DNA of 64,000 nt from Anisus vortex (lineage: Eukaryota > Mollusca > Gastropoda > Planorbidae), in assembly GCA_949126835.1 (NCBI GenBank), contig OX421497.1:47547715-47611714 (forward strand), in the 5' to 3' direction. A program made the position numbers and the translations under genes. Positions 12,081 to 23,404 of this stretch are shown here, in pieces. Position 1 is the stretch's first letter. Every line of letters begins with the position of its first letter. The notes under the pieces are model-generated. The model was not told the origin of the DNA. It ran no database searches and worked only from the letters and a program-made list of their open reading frames with translations.

Positions 12081-12620
12081 ACATTATTTTAATATGGCTC
12101 CCTGCCAACGCATATTCAAGATGGCAGAAATTGTTAAGCTCAAAATTCAACTTAAATCGCTTGGCAAATAACTGGGTTTGGCGGGTCGAGAATTAATAGA
12201 TTTCATGAATGAGGAATCCGAATGAGACAAAATCCGTGAAATTGGACGAGAAAAAGAGACGTTAGAATTTGCCAGAATTAACGCACAAAGCGAGCAAATG
12301 AAAGTGAGTGTGCAATTAGCTCAGATCAAGAGATAAAGTTCAGGCTTTTAAATCGTCACTGAAGGGCTGGCTGGTCTAAAAACCTAAAGTGACACTGTGT
12401 CATCTGTTTATAATTGTTGTTTGTGATGTTTTTTATTTTATGTGTACTTAAATTGTGGACTCTTTCCTCGGTTCTAACGGGGTATCCACAGTATTATGAA
12501 GAAGAAGAAGAAGAAGAAGAGAGAAAGCAATAAGAATTAAGGAATTAGATGAAGACAGAAAGCAATAAGAATTAAGGAATTAGATGAAGACAGAAAGCAA
12601 TAAGAATTAGCGTCCATTTA
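12081..12620 (+). mobile_element. Gypsy gag relic
   Basis: Frames read KLKIQLKSLGK, LGLAGRELIDFMNEESE, IREIGREKETLEFARINAQ, the charged coiled-coil start of invertebrate Gypsy gag. It ends in three copies of a 35-bp unit (12522-12612) reading ERKAIRIKELDED. Broken by stops. Confidence 0.6.
12522..12612. repeat. 35-bp tandem repeat in gag relic, about 2.6 copies
   Basis: Unit AGAAAGCAATAAGAATTAAG plus GAATTAGATGAAGAC, preceded by a (GAA)n run. It encodes RKAIRIKELDED, so the unit is part of the gag charged region. Confidence 0.85.
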
Positions 12621-13544
12621 GGAGTGATTGAAGACCCCATTCTCAGAATACTGAATGCTGATTGGATACAGCAGTAAAAAGTGAAGGTCAATCATGTGAA
12701 TGGGTGCGTGATCACGCACTTTGTGATATTTGATTGGCTGATGTCTTAGCGACCGGGGAATTTCCCTACTACACAAGTAAATAATTTTATCAAGATGGCG
12801 GAACGCTTGTAGAGTTGAAATCGTTGACTTAGTTGATAAAGTGTCACAGATCTAACAATTCTCCGCATTTTCCACGTCTTATCGGTGTTCAAAGAGACAG
12901 CTAAAGGTTAGAAGAGGTAAGTGCAGTGAATAAATTAATATAATTAGACCCCAGTGCTCTACAATATCAAATAATTTGGTCACGTGATCTCAACGATCTT
13001 TGTAAATTGTAGACATTTCACTAGGCTGAGATCCTGGGCCTTCAAGGTTGATTGTTTACAAACTTTTATACCAAAATTCTAAATGTATCAAAACTATATA
13101 GGCCTAAGCCATGCTAGTGTATAATGCCTTTTATTCAACAACCCCTAGTGTTTAATATTTAGTACACAACCTGTGTCTGTGTTTTCCTTCTTCCTTCTAT
13201 TCACTTGACACAAAGGCCAGATTACTACTACTTACTACTACTACTATTGTACTTACTATACGTGAATAAATATAAATGGCTATACATTAGATGGAAGATT
13301 ATCGAAGCCTTAGTACCCGCGCGCACCCCCCCTCCCGTGGCAGCGATACCCGCACAGGGTTTTGCCACGTACTCAATACAGATACAGATAATGTGAATCA
13401 ATGATATATATATAGGCCTAGATGTGTTTTATAATTATTGAAGCCTACAACTCTTAATGTTACATGTGTTAGCCCCCTCCCTTTTATTTTTCGAACTTGT
13501 TTTCCTTATTTCCTTCCAATCCCAACCCCATGCTTTTCTCTCCA
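12621..13544. other. Possible 5' region of a Mutator-like element; no gene seen
   Basis: Unrecognised sequence between the Gypsy gag relic and the 26-bp array. Its position and the splice-like signal before the Mutator-like ORF suggest a leader or first intron of that element. Confidence 0.3.
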
Positions 13545-14745
13545 CTTCTCCCTGTATAGTGTCTCTACTTATGATCCCTATATAGTGTCTCTACTTATGA
13601 TCCCTGTATAGTGTCTCTACTTATGATCCCTCTATAGTGGCTCTACTTATGATCCCTCTATAGTGGCTCTACTTATGATCCCTCTATAGTGGCTCTACTT
13701 ATGATCCCTCTATAGTGGCTCTACTTATGATCCCTCTATAGTGTCTCTACTTATGATCCCTATATAGTGGCTCTACTTATGATCCCTATATAGTGGCTCT
13801 ACTTATGATCCCTCTATAGTGGCTCTACTTATGATCCCTATAGAGTGGCTCTACTTATGATCCCTATAGAGTGTCTCTACTTATGATCCCTATATAGTGT
13901 CTCTACTTATGATCCCTATATAGTGCCTCTACTTATGATCCCTATATAGTGTCTCTACTTATGATCCCTATATAGTGTCTCTACTTATGATCCCTATATA
14001 GTGTCTCTACTTATGATCCCTATATAGTGTCTCTACTTATGATCCCTGTATAGTGTCTCTACTTATGATCCCTGTATAGTGTCTCTACTTATGATCCCTG
14101 TATAGTGTCTCTACTTATGATCCCTATATAGTGGCTCTACTTATGATCCCTATGTAGTGGCTCTACTTATGATCCCTATATAGTGTCTCTACTTATGATC
14201 CCTATATAGTGTCTCTACTTATGATCCATATATAGTGTCTCTACTTATGATCCCTGTATTGTGTCTCTACTTATGATCCCTGTATAGTGTCTCTACTTAT
14301 GATCCCTATACAGTGTCTCTACTTATGATCCCTATACAGTGTCTCTACTTATGATCCCTATACAGTGGCTCTACTTATGATCCCTATATAGTGTCTCTAC
14401 TTATGATCCCTGTATAGTGTCTCTACTTATGATCCCTGTATAGTGTCTCTACTTATGATCCCTATAGAGAGTCTCTACTTATGATCCCTGTATAGTGTCT
14501 CTACTTATGATCCCTGTATAGTGTCTCTACTTATGATCCCTGTATAGTGTCTCTACTTATGATCCCTGTATAGTGTCTCTACTTATGATCCCTGTATAGT
14601 GTCTCTACTTATGATCCCTGTATAGTGTCTCTACTTATGATCCCTGTATAGTGGCTCTACTTATGATCCCTGTATAGTGTCTCTACTTATGATCCCTGTA
14701 TAGTGTCTCTACTTATGATCCCTATATAGTGGCTCTACTTATGAT
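13545..14745. repeat. 26-bp minisatellite, about 46 copies
   Basis: Unit GATCCCTATATAGTGTCTCT plus ACTTAT, with small variants (CTGTATAG, CTCTATAG, GTGGCTC). Continuous for about 1.2 kb. It ends shortly before a pyrimidine tract and TCCTAG that precede the Mutator-like ATG at 14811. Confidence 0.95.
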
Positions 14746-14789
14746 CCTTTTGTTCAAATGTTAAAATTTTTTTCTTCTGTTTTTGTTGT

Positions 14790-16190
14790 CCTAGCTCTGA
14801 TGAGCCAACATGAAGCCTAAGCGAAGAAAAGCACGGCACGAACAAACTCTTACGGAAAACCGTCCAAAAAGATAGCAGCACAACTTCTTGAAGCACGGAG
14901 ACAGCGTAACCAGACCAATCTATGCAATCCTAAAGAAACACAGTCTACGTCTACTCGACAGCATAACCAGACCAATCTACGCAGTCCTAAAGAAACAACA
15001 CAGTCTACGCCTACTCAACTTGACAGCGTAACCAGACCAATCTACGCAATCCTAAAGAAACACAGTCTACGTCTACTCAATTTGACAGCGTAACCAGACC
15101 AATCTACGCAATCCTAAAGAAACACAGTCTACGTCTACTCAATTTGACAGCGTAACCAGACCAATCTACGCAATCCTAAAGAAACACAGTCTACGTCTAC
15201 CCAACTTGACAGCATAACCAGACCAATCTACGCAATCCTGAAGAAACACAGTATACGTCTACTCAACTTGACAGCCTAACCAGACCAATCTACGCAATCC
15301 TAAAGAAACACAGTCTACGTCTACTCAACTTGACAGCGTAACCAGACCAATCTACGCAATCCTAAAGAAACACAGTCTACGTCTACTCAACTTGACAGCG
15401 TAATCAGATCAATCTACGCAATCCTAAAGAAACACAGTCTACGTCGACTCAACTTGACAGCGTAACCAGACCAATCTACGCAATCCTAAAGAAACACAGT
15501 CTACGTCGACTCGACAGCGTAACCAGACCAACCTACGCAATCCTAAAGAAACAGTATACCTCTACTCAACTTGACACACCATTTACCCCTCAACCATCTA
15601 CGAAATGAAACAAGCCATTTCGGCAATCACGCAACACTGCAGCTCAATAGATGAGAGTCCGTAGCACAACAACTGCACTAAAGGCCCAGACTCATGGTGC
15701 TTTTTTCAGCGTGCCAAATCACTGGGACTTGAGCCTGGTCTGCACAATGAGAACATCAGACCACCCTTGAGCAAGGAGGTAGCCGAGCACAATAAGCCAA
15801 TTTTCCAGCGCATGGCTGCGGATGAACTCTTGTCTCGATGTATCTTAGAATCAACCAAAAACGTGAACGAAAGTGCACATTCTGCCATTTGGGCTCGCTG
15901 TCCAAAGCATTTATTTGTAAATAGAAACAGACTGTGCATATCTGTTGCGCTTGATGTAGTTGAGTTTAATTCTGGATCCATTGCCTCCCAGTCATACATC
16001 AAGTTGATGAACTTGCCTGCAGGACCTGAAGCTTTCAAGTGAGGGATGAAACGTGCCAATTCTCTAACAATAAAAGCTCAAGCAGCTGCTACATCTAAGG
16101 CTAAAAAATACCGACAAGCCAAGGCAGATGCAAAACTTAGAGAAGAACAAAAACGAATTGAAAAATATGGAGAGTTAATCTATCCATTAA
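14790..16190 (+). mobile_element. Mutator-like transposase relic
   Basis: Starts MKPKRRKARHEQTLTENRPK, then after a one-base slip KIAAQLLEARRQRNQTNL. After the 62-bp array the C-terminal part reads CTKGPDSWCFFQRAKSLG, NVNESAHSAIWARCPKHLF and ALDVVEFNSGSIAS, ending at 16042, then a charged tail in another frame. This NESxHSxIWARCPK block is characteristic of the invertebrate Mutator-like transposase family. The catalytic core is missing, so the copy is dead. Confidence 0.65.
14905..15560. repeat. 62-bp tandem array, about 11 copies, in the Mutator-like ORF
   Basis: Unit GACAGCGTAACCAGACCAAT CTACGCAATC CTAAAGAAAC ACAGTCTACG TCTACTCAACTT (62 bases, shown in blocks). The first copies are in frame with the N-terminus and read RQRNQTNLCNPKETQSTST, so the unit derives from that coding sequence. 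Confidence 0.92.
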
Positions 16191-16379
16191 TATAGGATAC
16201 TTCTGTCAACTCACAAGTTACATTACCTGATGGGTTGGATGGTCCTTTAGAGTCAGATATTTTAGAGGTGGATACATCATATTGGTCACAGCCAGTTCTG
16301 TCCACGCCACCTCAGACGTATAATATTCAATTGGAATTAGCGAGACTAAAACAACTAAAACAATTAGAAATAGAGCAGA

Positions 16380-16550
16380 TAAGACTTTATTTAAAAAACC
16401 GGATCAGGCGAGATTGACAATAAATCTAGGGAAATGCGAGTTTGGCCATGCCATGATTGAGTGCCTGGGGCATATTGTGGGAGGGGGAAAAGTAAAACCC
16501 GTGGATGAAAAGATACAAACGATTAAAAAGTTCCCTCAACCCATTGAAGA
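16380..16550 (+). mobile_element. Gypsy reverse transcriptase fragment, left of LINE insertion
   Basis: Reads LTINLGKCEFGHAMIECLGH, then VKPVDEKIQTIKKFPQP, the end of the RT domain of Gypsy elements. The reading is interrupted at about 16550 by an L2-type LINE and resumes at 18046. Confidence 0.75.
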
Positions 16551-18045
16551 AATCCGGACTTGATGTGAATGAATGCCGGAACTACCTACCAGTATCCAAC
16601 CTCCCCTACCTTTCCAAGCTCCAAGAGCGTGTCATTCTTGAGCAATTGAATGTCCACCTGTCCCTGAACTCGCTTATGCCCGTGTTCCAGTCGGCATACC
16701 GCCCCAATCACAGCACCGAGACTGCGCTACTGCGGATCACCACCGACCTCCTGAATGCCGCAGACAGAGGTCTCGTCTCTGCCCTTGTGTTATTGGACTT
16801 GTCCACGGCCTTTGACACAATTGACCACCACCTACTCATTGATCGCCTCAGCTTCACGTTTGGCATCCACGAAATTGCCCTATCCTGGTTCAAGAGCTAC
16901 CTTGACGATTGCTCCCAGACCGTCACTACTGAATCTTTGTCCTCCCAGCCTGTCACTGTCCGCTATGGTGTACCACAGGGGTCCGTCCTCAGCCCAGTCC
17001 TTATCACTTTGTACACCCAACCCCTTTCCTTCGTCATCAAGCGACACAACCTTAATTATCACTTTTTCGCTGATGACACCCAGCTCCTAAACAGCGCCAA
17101 GCCTGAGAACATCGACGAGCTCCTTGCTTCTATCTACTGTTGTTTCCTGGACATCAAGAACTGGATGACAGAAAACAAGTTGAAGCTCAACAGCGATAAG
17201 ACCGAAGCCCTACTCGTAGGAACGAGACAGAAGCTTGCTTCCCTCAGCGTGACTGACCTCCAGTTGGGAGACGCTACTGTGCCCTTCTCCCCAACTGTAA
17301 AGAGCCTCGACATGTTTCTGGACTTCACTCTGTCCATGCAACCCCACATCTCCTTCCTTATTAAAACCTGCTTTTTTCACCTGCGACGAATTGCCACCAT
17401 CCGTCGCTACCTCACTCCGGAAGCTTGTACCAAGCTTGTCATCACTCTCCTCTTCTCTCGATTGGACTATTGTAACTCTCTTCTGGCCGGCCTCCCTGCC
17501 TCTTCCATTCAAGGACTCCAACTCGTCCAAAACTGCGCTGCCAGACTAGTTCTAAAAAAAGAAGAAGTCTGACCACATCTCACGTCTGCTGTACTCTCTG
17601 CACTGGCTCCCTATTCAAAATAGGATTTCATATAAACTGGCATCTCTATGCTATAAATGCCTCAATGACTCTTCCCCTGGACTACCTAATTTCCTGTCTG
17701 GAAATCTATACACAGCCACGCCCACTTCGATCGGCTGCGGACAAACTCAATTTGATGATCCGGCTGACAAAACTCGTGACAGCTGGTCAGCGGGCCTTCA
17801 CCTACTCCGGCCCCTCCGCATGGAACACCCTGCCGCTCCAGCTGCGACAAAGCTCGAACTTTAACATTTTCAAGACCGGACTCAAGACGCACCTGTTCCT
17901 TATGGACTCCTAGCTCACTCACATTTTTTTAAATATTTGCCTGTTATTGTTATCATCGTCTGTAATTGTTAAGCGCATAGAACTGATTGCGGGATATGCG
18001 CTATATAAGTTTAATAAGCTTCATTTATTATTATTATTATTAACA
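16551..18045 (+). mobile_element. L2-type LINE, 5'-truncated copy 2, inserted in Gypsy
   Basis: Long open stretch with RT motifs in order: YLPVSNLPYLSKLQERVI, AYRPNHSTETALL, LLDLSTAFDTIDHHLLIDRL, YGVPQGSVLSPVL, catalytic FFADDTQLL, IKNWMTENKLKLNSDKTEAL, RLDYCNSLLAGLP, ARLVLKK. A frameshift at an A-run near 17560 and another near 17680 separate the C-terminal AFTYSGPSAWNTLPLQLRQS. The 3' end has GCGGGATATGCGCTATATAA and a (TTA)n tail ending about 18045. Confidence 0.85.
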
Positions 18046-18235
18046 GAAAGCAAATAAGTAGTTTTTTGGAAATGGTAGGCTTCTATTGGAAATTTTGACA
18101 TAATTTTTCCACTATAGCAAGTCCATTGACTGATCTGTTAAAGAAGAACTCTCGTTTTATGTGGACCTCAGAATGCAAAGAAGCATTTGAGCAGTTAAAC
18201 ACTAAAGAAACACATTCTGGTAGTACTGGGCGAAT
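18046..18235 (+). mobile_element. Gypsy RT/RNase H fragment, right of LINE insertion
   Basis: Reads RKQISSFLEMVGFYWKF, FSTIASPLTDLLKKNSRFMW and SECKEAFEQLNTK, which continues the left fragment in the normal Gypsy order (FPQP - RKQ - GFYRKF). It shows that the LINE inserted between these two points. Confidence 0.75.
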
Positions 18236-18790
18236 GAAATGCAAAAGTCGGCCCTGATGCTTTGGTCAGGAACAGTTGGAAAATTTGGAAGGAGTGAACC
18301 AAATGGCATGGGAGTTAGATTACTAGAATTTGCACAAAGCCATTGCTTAACCATCGCCAATACCCTTTGATTACACACAAAAATCAGGAACAGTTACATG
18401 GCAGTCACAGGGAGGATTAATCCATAATCAAATAGACTGCATCATTGTGCGATTCAAATCTAACATTTTTATCTTATCTTAATTTATATTTGAAGAATAT
18501 AAATGAATAATGAAGAATTGTTCATTACTTGAATCAGTTTCATTTAAGAGAGACTTAAAAACAAGAAATTCAAGACATAAGGTAAATCACCAGCAACCAT
18601 ATTTTTGCTTCTTGTTTTAAATCACTTTTAATACCTGTTGAGTTAGAATTATTATAATTAACTATATTTCTGATATTAATTAGTATAATTCTTTATTATA
18701 ATATTTATGCATTTATATTTTGGCACTAAAAGCCAAAGATCATGCATGCTATAATGTAGATGATGCATTAAATAGAAATAAAAACACCAG
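18236..18790. other. AT-rich sequence, no gene seen
   Basis: Unrecognised; possibly remaining Gypsy sequence at the left edge. Confidence 0.4.
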
Positions 18791-19270
18791 AAATTCTATA
18801 TGGAGCTTTACCTGGCACAGAAAGGAAAAGTCTTCAACCGAGTCTTATTTGAGCGAATGAAAGATATTATTGTCGACCGAAACTGAGGGACAGGCAGGCA
18901 GGTTTTCAACAGAATAGATCCTGCACAGACCAAATTGGAATAGATCCTGCACAGACCAAATTGGAATAGATCCTGCACAGACCTAATTGGAATAGATCCT
19001 GCACAGACCAAATTGGAATAGATCCTGCACAGACCAAATTGGAATAGATCCTGCACAGACCAAATTGGAATAGATCCTGCACAGACCAAATTGGAATAGA
19101 TCCTGCACAGACCAAATTGGAATAGATCCTGCACAGACCAAATTGCTCCACCTCATTGTTGAACAGTCACTAGAATAGAACTTGAACTTATATATTAACT
19201 TTGTTGACTAAGAAAAAGCCTTTGATAGTGTGGACCGAGCAACCCTTTGGAAGCTATGAGGTCAATGAGA
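18791..19270 (+). mobile_element. RTE-type LINE reverse transcriptase relic
   Basis: Frames read KVFNRVLFERMKDIIVD, then the 26-bp array built on NRSCTDQI, then EQSLE, NLNLYINFVD and KAFDSVDRATLWKL, the RT palm region of RTE elements. Stops and frame slips throughout. Confidence 0.7.
18911..19146. repeat. 26-bp minisatellite, about 9 copies, in the RTE relic
   Basis: Unit GAATAGATCCTGCACAGACC plus AAATTG. It matches the coding sequence for NRSCTDQI in the flanking RT, so the unit is a duplicated RT motif. One copy has CTAATT for CAAATT. Confidence 0.92.
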
Positions 19271-20100
19271 GCCATATTGCAGATTTGAACTGTTATAAGA
19301 ATCCACAACTTTACACGCAATCACACTTAGACGCACACACACATTTATAAAAACTGTTTTAAAGCAGCAGAGTCACATATTATAATTTTTAAAGTTACAA
19401 CCCCAGTCCTATTATATAGTCATACGTAGTATGTACTGAACTACTTTTTAAGTGAAATTAAAATTGCAACAACCATAGGATTCCTATTTTAGGATTAAGA
19501 TTTCCTAATAGGAAAATTAGAAAAGAAAAAAGCCTTTACACACGTAAAAGGAATGTGGCCAACTATTGCAGAGTTATTGAAGCATCAAACAAACACATTT
19601 GTATAATGTGATTATCATTACTACTAAAAATTTCAGTTTTTTTTTTGTGTGCAAGCAATTACTTAATGTGAATTTACTTAATGTAACGAAAATGTAAATT
19701 TACTAAATTTGTAATAGTGTTACATATATATTAAATAAATATAATGAGCATAACATATACTGAAATCTGTTTTAAATAGCAAGTAAACATTATTTAGATT
19801 TTGTTCAATAGAGTTGACAAAATCAAGTTCAATAACAAACTATTAAAACAAAGTTGATAGGGATAACATTTTGCTGTACACATTTAGTTTCAAGCCAGGA
19901 TATATTGTGATGAGATGTACAGAATTACTAACCAGCTTGAAATGATACAACTTTAAAGTAAATGAAAATGTACAAAAAAGATGCGACAAACCACAATGAC
20001 ATCTGTTTTAGTCCTATTGCCGCAGATGAAGCTTGTGCTGTCCCCCCTTGCACTTGGGGTGGAAATGGATGCTGGAAAACGTCAAATTTGTGCTGGTTAC
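19271..20100. other. AT-rich sequence, no gene seen
   Basis: No coding or structural feature recognised. Confidence 0.5.
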
Positions 20101-20104
20101 TACC

Positions 20105-20395
20105 ACTGACCTGTATGTAGACAACCACAAGATATAAAAATCAAATGTTTGTATAGCAGAGACATGTAGACAACCACAAGATATAACAATCATATATGTT
20201 TGTATAGCAGAGACATGTAGACAACCACAAGATATAACAATCATATGTTTGTATAGCAGAGACATGTAGACAACCACAAGATATAACAATCATATGTTTG
20301 TATATCAGACATGTAGACAACCACAAGATATAACAATCATATGTTTGTATAGCATGGACATGTAGACAACCACAAGATAAAACAATCATAAGTTT
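20105..20395. repeat. About 48-52-bp tandem array, 6 copies
   Basis: Unit TGTAGACAACCACAAGATAT then AACAATCATATGTTTGTATAGCAGAGACA, with small indels. Minus-strand ORFs across it are repeat artefacts. Confidence 0.88.
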
Positions 20396-21794
20396 GTATT
20401 CAACAGAGACTCTAGGGTAAAAATACCTTGCAAATAAAACAGCAGAGAACAGCAAGGACACTTTAATCCCATTATGTCATAGTGAACCATTTTTTTCTTT
20501 CTTTAAAAAGCATAACTTGACTTTCCCCAGTGAAAGGCTTTTAAAAAGTCATAGATCTTGTTTGCCAATGCTCATGATGTTCAGTCAGCAAATGATTACA
20601 AAGAGTCTTTACTCAAGTCCATTATCTTTAGGAAAAAAAAGAGCGCAGGTTAAGTTACGGCAACTCAGATCGTCACAAGTCAACAATTTTTGGTCAACAC
20701 TAAAATAAAAGCCCCTTAAAATAATGATTCAGAATAGGTCTAGGACTAGGATAAAACGCTCTGGCTCTGTAATAATTATAATTAAATATATATTTGAAAC
20801 AACTGTGATATAATTAAAACTAAAAACTGATCAAGTGTATTGCAAATAAGCATGATCTTTTAAAAAAGTTTGACAAAGATTCATTAAGCATTTTAAAGAG
20901 TTAGCACATTAACTTTATTTCTTATAAAAACAAATTTATTGAACAATCTTCAATCTAAACTTACCTAATTGGATTATAATCCACCTTTCCATAGTTAGAA
21001 GAGTTTTTTTTCTTCTAAATAAATTTTCATGTGGTGAAGATCCATGCCTGTTCCTGCTAGTAGAAGACAGGGAAAAAGAGTACAAAGTGATAGCACATTC
21101 CCATGGCTTGAGATTTACATTACATTTACATTTGAGTAGATTGAACACTGTCAACATGATAGGCTACAGCTAGGTACAATGATGTGGTGATGCATTCCTA
21201 ATTTTAATAACTCTGTGAGAATTGTGAAGTTGAATTAAACATTCTTCAGGAATAAGCCCAGACTAAAAGCAAAGGTAACTTCAATGACATATGACCCTGG
21301 AATTGAAGTAGATTGGATTTGAACTTGATAAAAATGTCAAACTATAGACAGTCCAGGATTTGACATGGGATACTCGATCAAACAAAAGGTTAGGCTACAC
21401 CCTAGCCTGCCACAATTAATTAATCTGGCCAGAAGGCCTAAATAATAACACATCAAAGACAAAAAGAGCAGATAAGTAAAGTAGACTAAGTCCATGATGA
21501 CAAAAGCAATGCACCAACATTTTTTCATACCTGCATATATCATTGTGATTCTCAGGACTCTCTACTAGGACACTTATGACTGACTTCTCTAGTAGTGGTA
21601 GGCAGGACAAACGTGATCTTTATTTTAGTTGTATCACAACTGCAAACAACATGTGTATAAATGTAAGTCCTAGTCAAATAAAGGTATTTCTAGTTAGTAT
21701 TAATTGCTATGTGAATTGTTAGAATATTATCAAACATTTTATTTCTAAGTATGATCATATACTTAAATGATTAACAAATAATTGGTATCGATGT
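20396..21794. other. AT-rich sequence, no gene seen
   Basis: Only short open frames of no recognised family. Confidence 0.5.
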
Positions 21795-22120
21795 AGACAA
21801 AATGTCTGGTTGATGAACTGTCGCTGTAAATGAATTGTTCATTATACTCAGGTAGACAACTGTAGCAGTAGAGGAAGTGTTTGGTAGATGAACTGTCGCT
21901 GTAAATGAATTGTTCATTATACCCAGGTAGACAACTGTCGCAGTAGAGGAAGTGTTTGGTAGATGAACTGTCGCTGTAAATGAATTGTTCATTATACTCA
22001 GGTAGACAACTGTAGCAGTAGAAGAAGTGTTTGGTAGATGAACTGTCGCTGTAAATGAATTGTTCATTATACTCAGGTAGACAACTGTCGCAGTAGAGGA
22101 AGTGTTTGGTAGATGAACTT
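21795..22120. repeat. 75-bp tandem array, about 4.3 copies
   Basis: Unit GGTAGATGAACTGTCGCTGT, AAATGAATTGTTCATTATAC, TCAGGTAGACAACTGTCGCA, GTAGAGGAAGTGTTT (75 bases). 75 is divisible by three, so two long minus-strand ORFs span it; neither looks like a real protein. GAATTGTTCATT within the unit is near-palindromic. Confidence 0.88.
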
Positions 22121-23404
22121 TCGCGGTATATGGAATGTCTGGGAGATGAAATGTTGTTGTGGTGGCATATGTAATGTCTGTTCTGTAGACAAAAAGTTTG
22201 TAGACCAGTTGTCGTGATAAGATACCCAATCACTATCACTACTATCAGTGAATTCGTTGTCCTGGGTACAAGGTAGGCTACTACAAGTCAAGTGAATTTT
22301 ATTTCAAGACTGAAGTTTACTTGACAAGTTCTAGCCTGGTCACTAGTCTGTTGAGGCCATCTATAGCCTATATACTACAGTTTAGTAGGCCTGCCTCCTA
22401 GTCTTTATATATTTACTAGGCTAAGGGCTAGTGACTGGCTAGTAGGCGGCTAGTCTTTAACTTTAATACTACGAACTACTACAATATATTTTATATCTTA
22501 GTTAGTCTTCGACTTCTAAGTCTAAGGCTCAATTCTACGGCTAATAGACTATAACTATAGTGTCACTATAGATTTTAGAAGTATAATTTCTCGGTCTACT
22601 ACTAAATCTAGTTAGGCCTAATATTTATAAATACTAAATTAAATAGTTAAAATAGCCTAAGTATAAATACTATAAATTATGTTTTAATGAGTTTAATTTT
22701 TTAATTTTAATGTTTATGAGAATAAAACCCCCTCATGACTGAGTGAAGTGAGTGTCATGACTCATGAGGCCTCATACTCATGACTGAGTCATGACCCTCG
22801 CCTCATGTAAAGTAATTATTTTACATTACGGTTACGAGTCGGTAGCGTTGATATGCACTTACTTAATAGGGCCTACATAAAGTTTTGAACAAGTTTAATA
22901 ATTTCAACTATAGGTCTAATTATTATTTCTAATCGTCTTACTGGCATTACTGGCATTGATGATTGAGCCGCATTGACATTGATTGAGCGGCACTGTGCTG
23001 TCACTCATTGAATTTGCGATTTGAATTGGAGTCTTCGACAGTTTTTCTTTTGATCCTGAAAATGAAGACAGGATTCTTGCCACCAATAACGCCTAATAAG
23101 GTGGTCACTTTTCAAAAACTAAAGTTTATAGGCAAAGCCAACATTAAACCAAATTTTAAAATAAATCGGGACAAGCGCGTGAACTCAGTGTTGACTGTTG
23201 ACAACTAAACAACTTTTAAAATTAAATTTTTACGACTTAAACTTAAACTTATTTTTTTATATGGGCCTAAGCACTGAGCTATATTTTCCAAATGCATATA
23301 AGTAGGCCTATAAGTACTCTTTCTTCCCGAGTGGCATTCGGGCATGGAATGGGTTGTCTAAACAAACCAGGAAAACCAGTAACTTAATTAGATAACATCA
23401 TTTA
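22121..23404. other. Unassigned AT-rich sequence
   Basis: Includes a stretch rich in CTCATGACTGAGT repeats near 22735-22800 and many TAGGCCTA-type motifs. A 66-codon ORF at 23008-23208 has no recognised family. Confidence 0.4.

Noticed and set aside
13545..14745. CRISPR array or similar repeat-spacer structure
   Set aside because: Units are directly adjacent with no unique spacers, the genome is eukaryotic, and there are no cas-like genes. It is a simple minisatellite; the same applies to all other arrays here.
21763..22239. Two 150-codon minus-strand ORFs
   Set aside because: Produced by the 75-bp array; the composition has no protein-like features and the frames compete.
23008..23208. 66-codon ORF as a small gene
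   Set aside because: Length within chance expectation, no recognised family, no supporting context.
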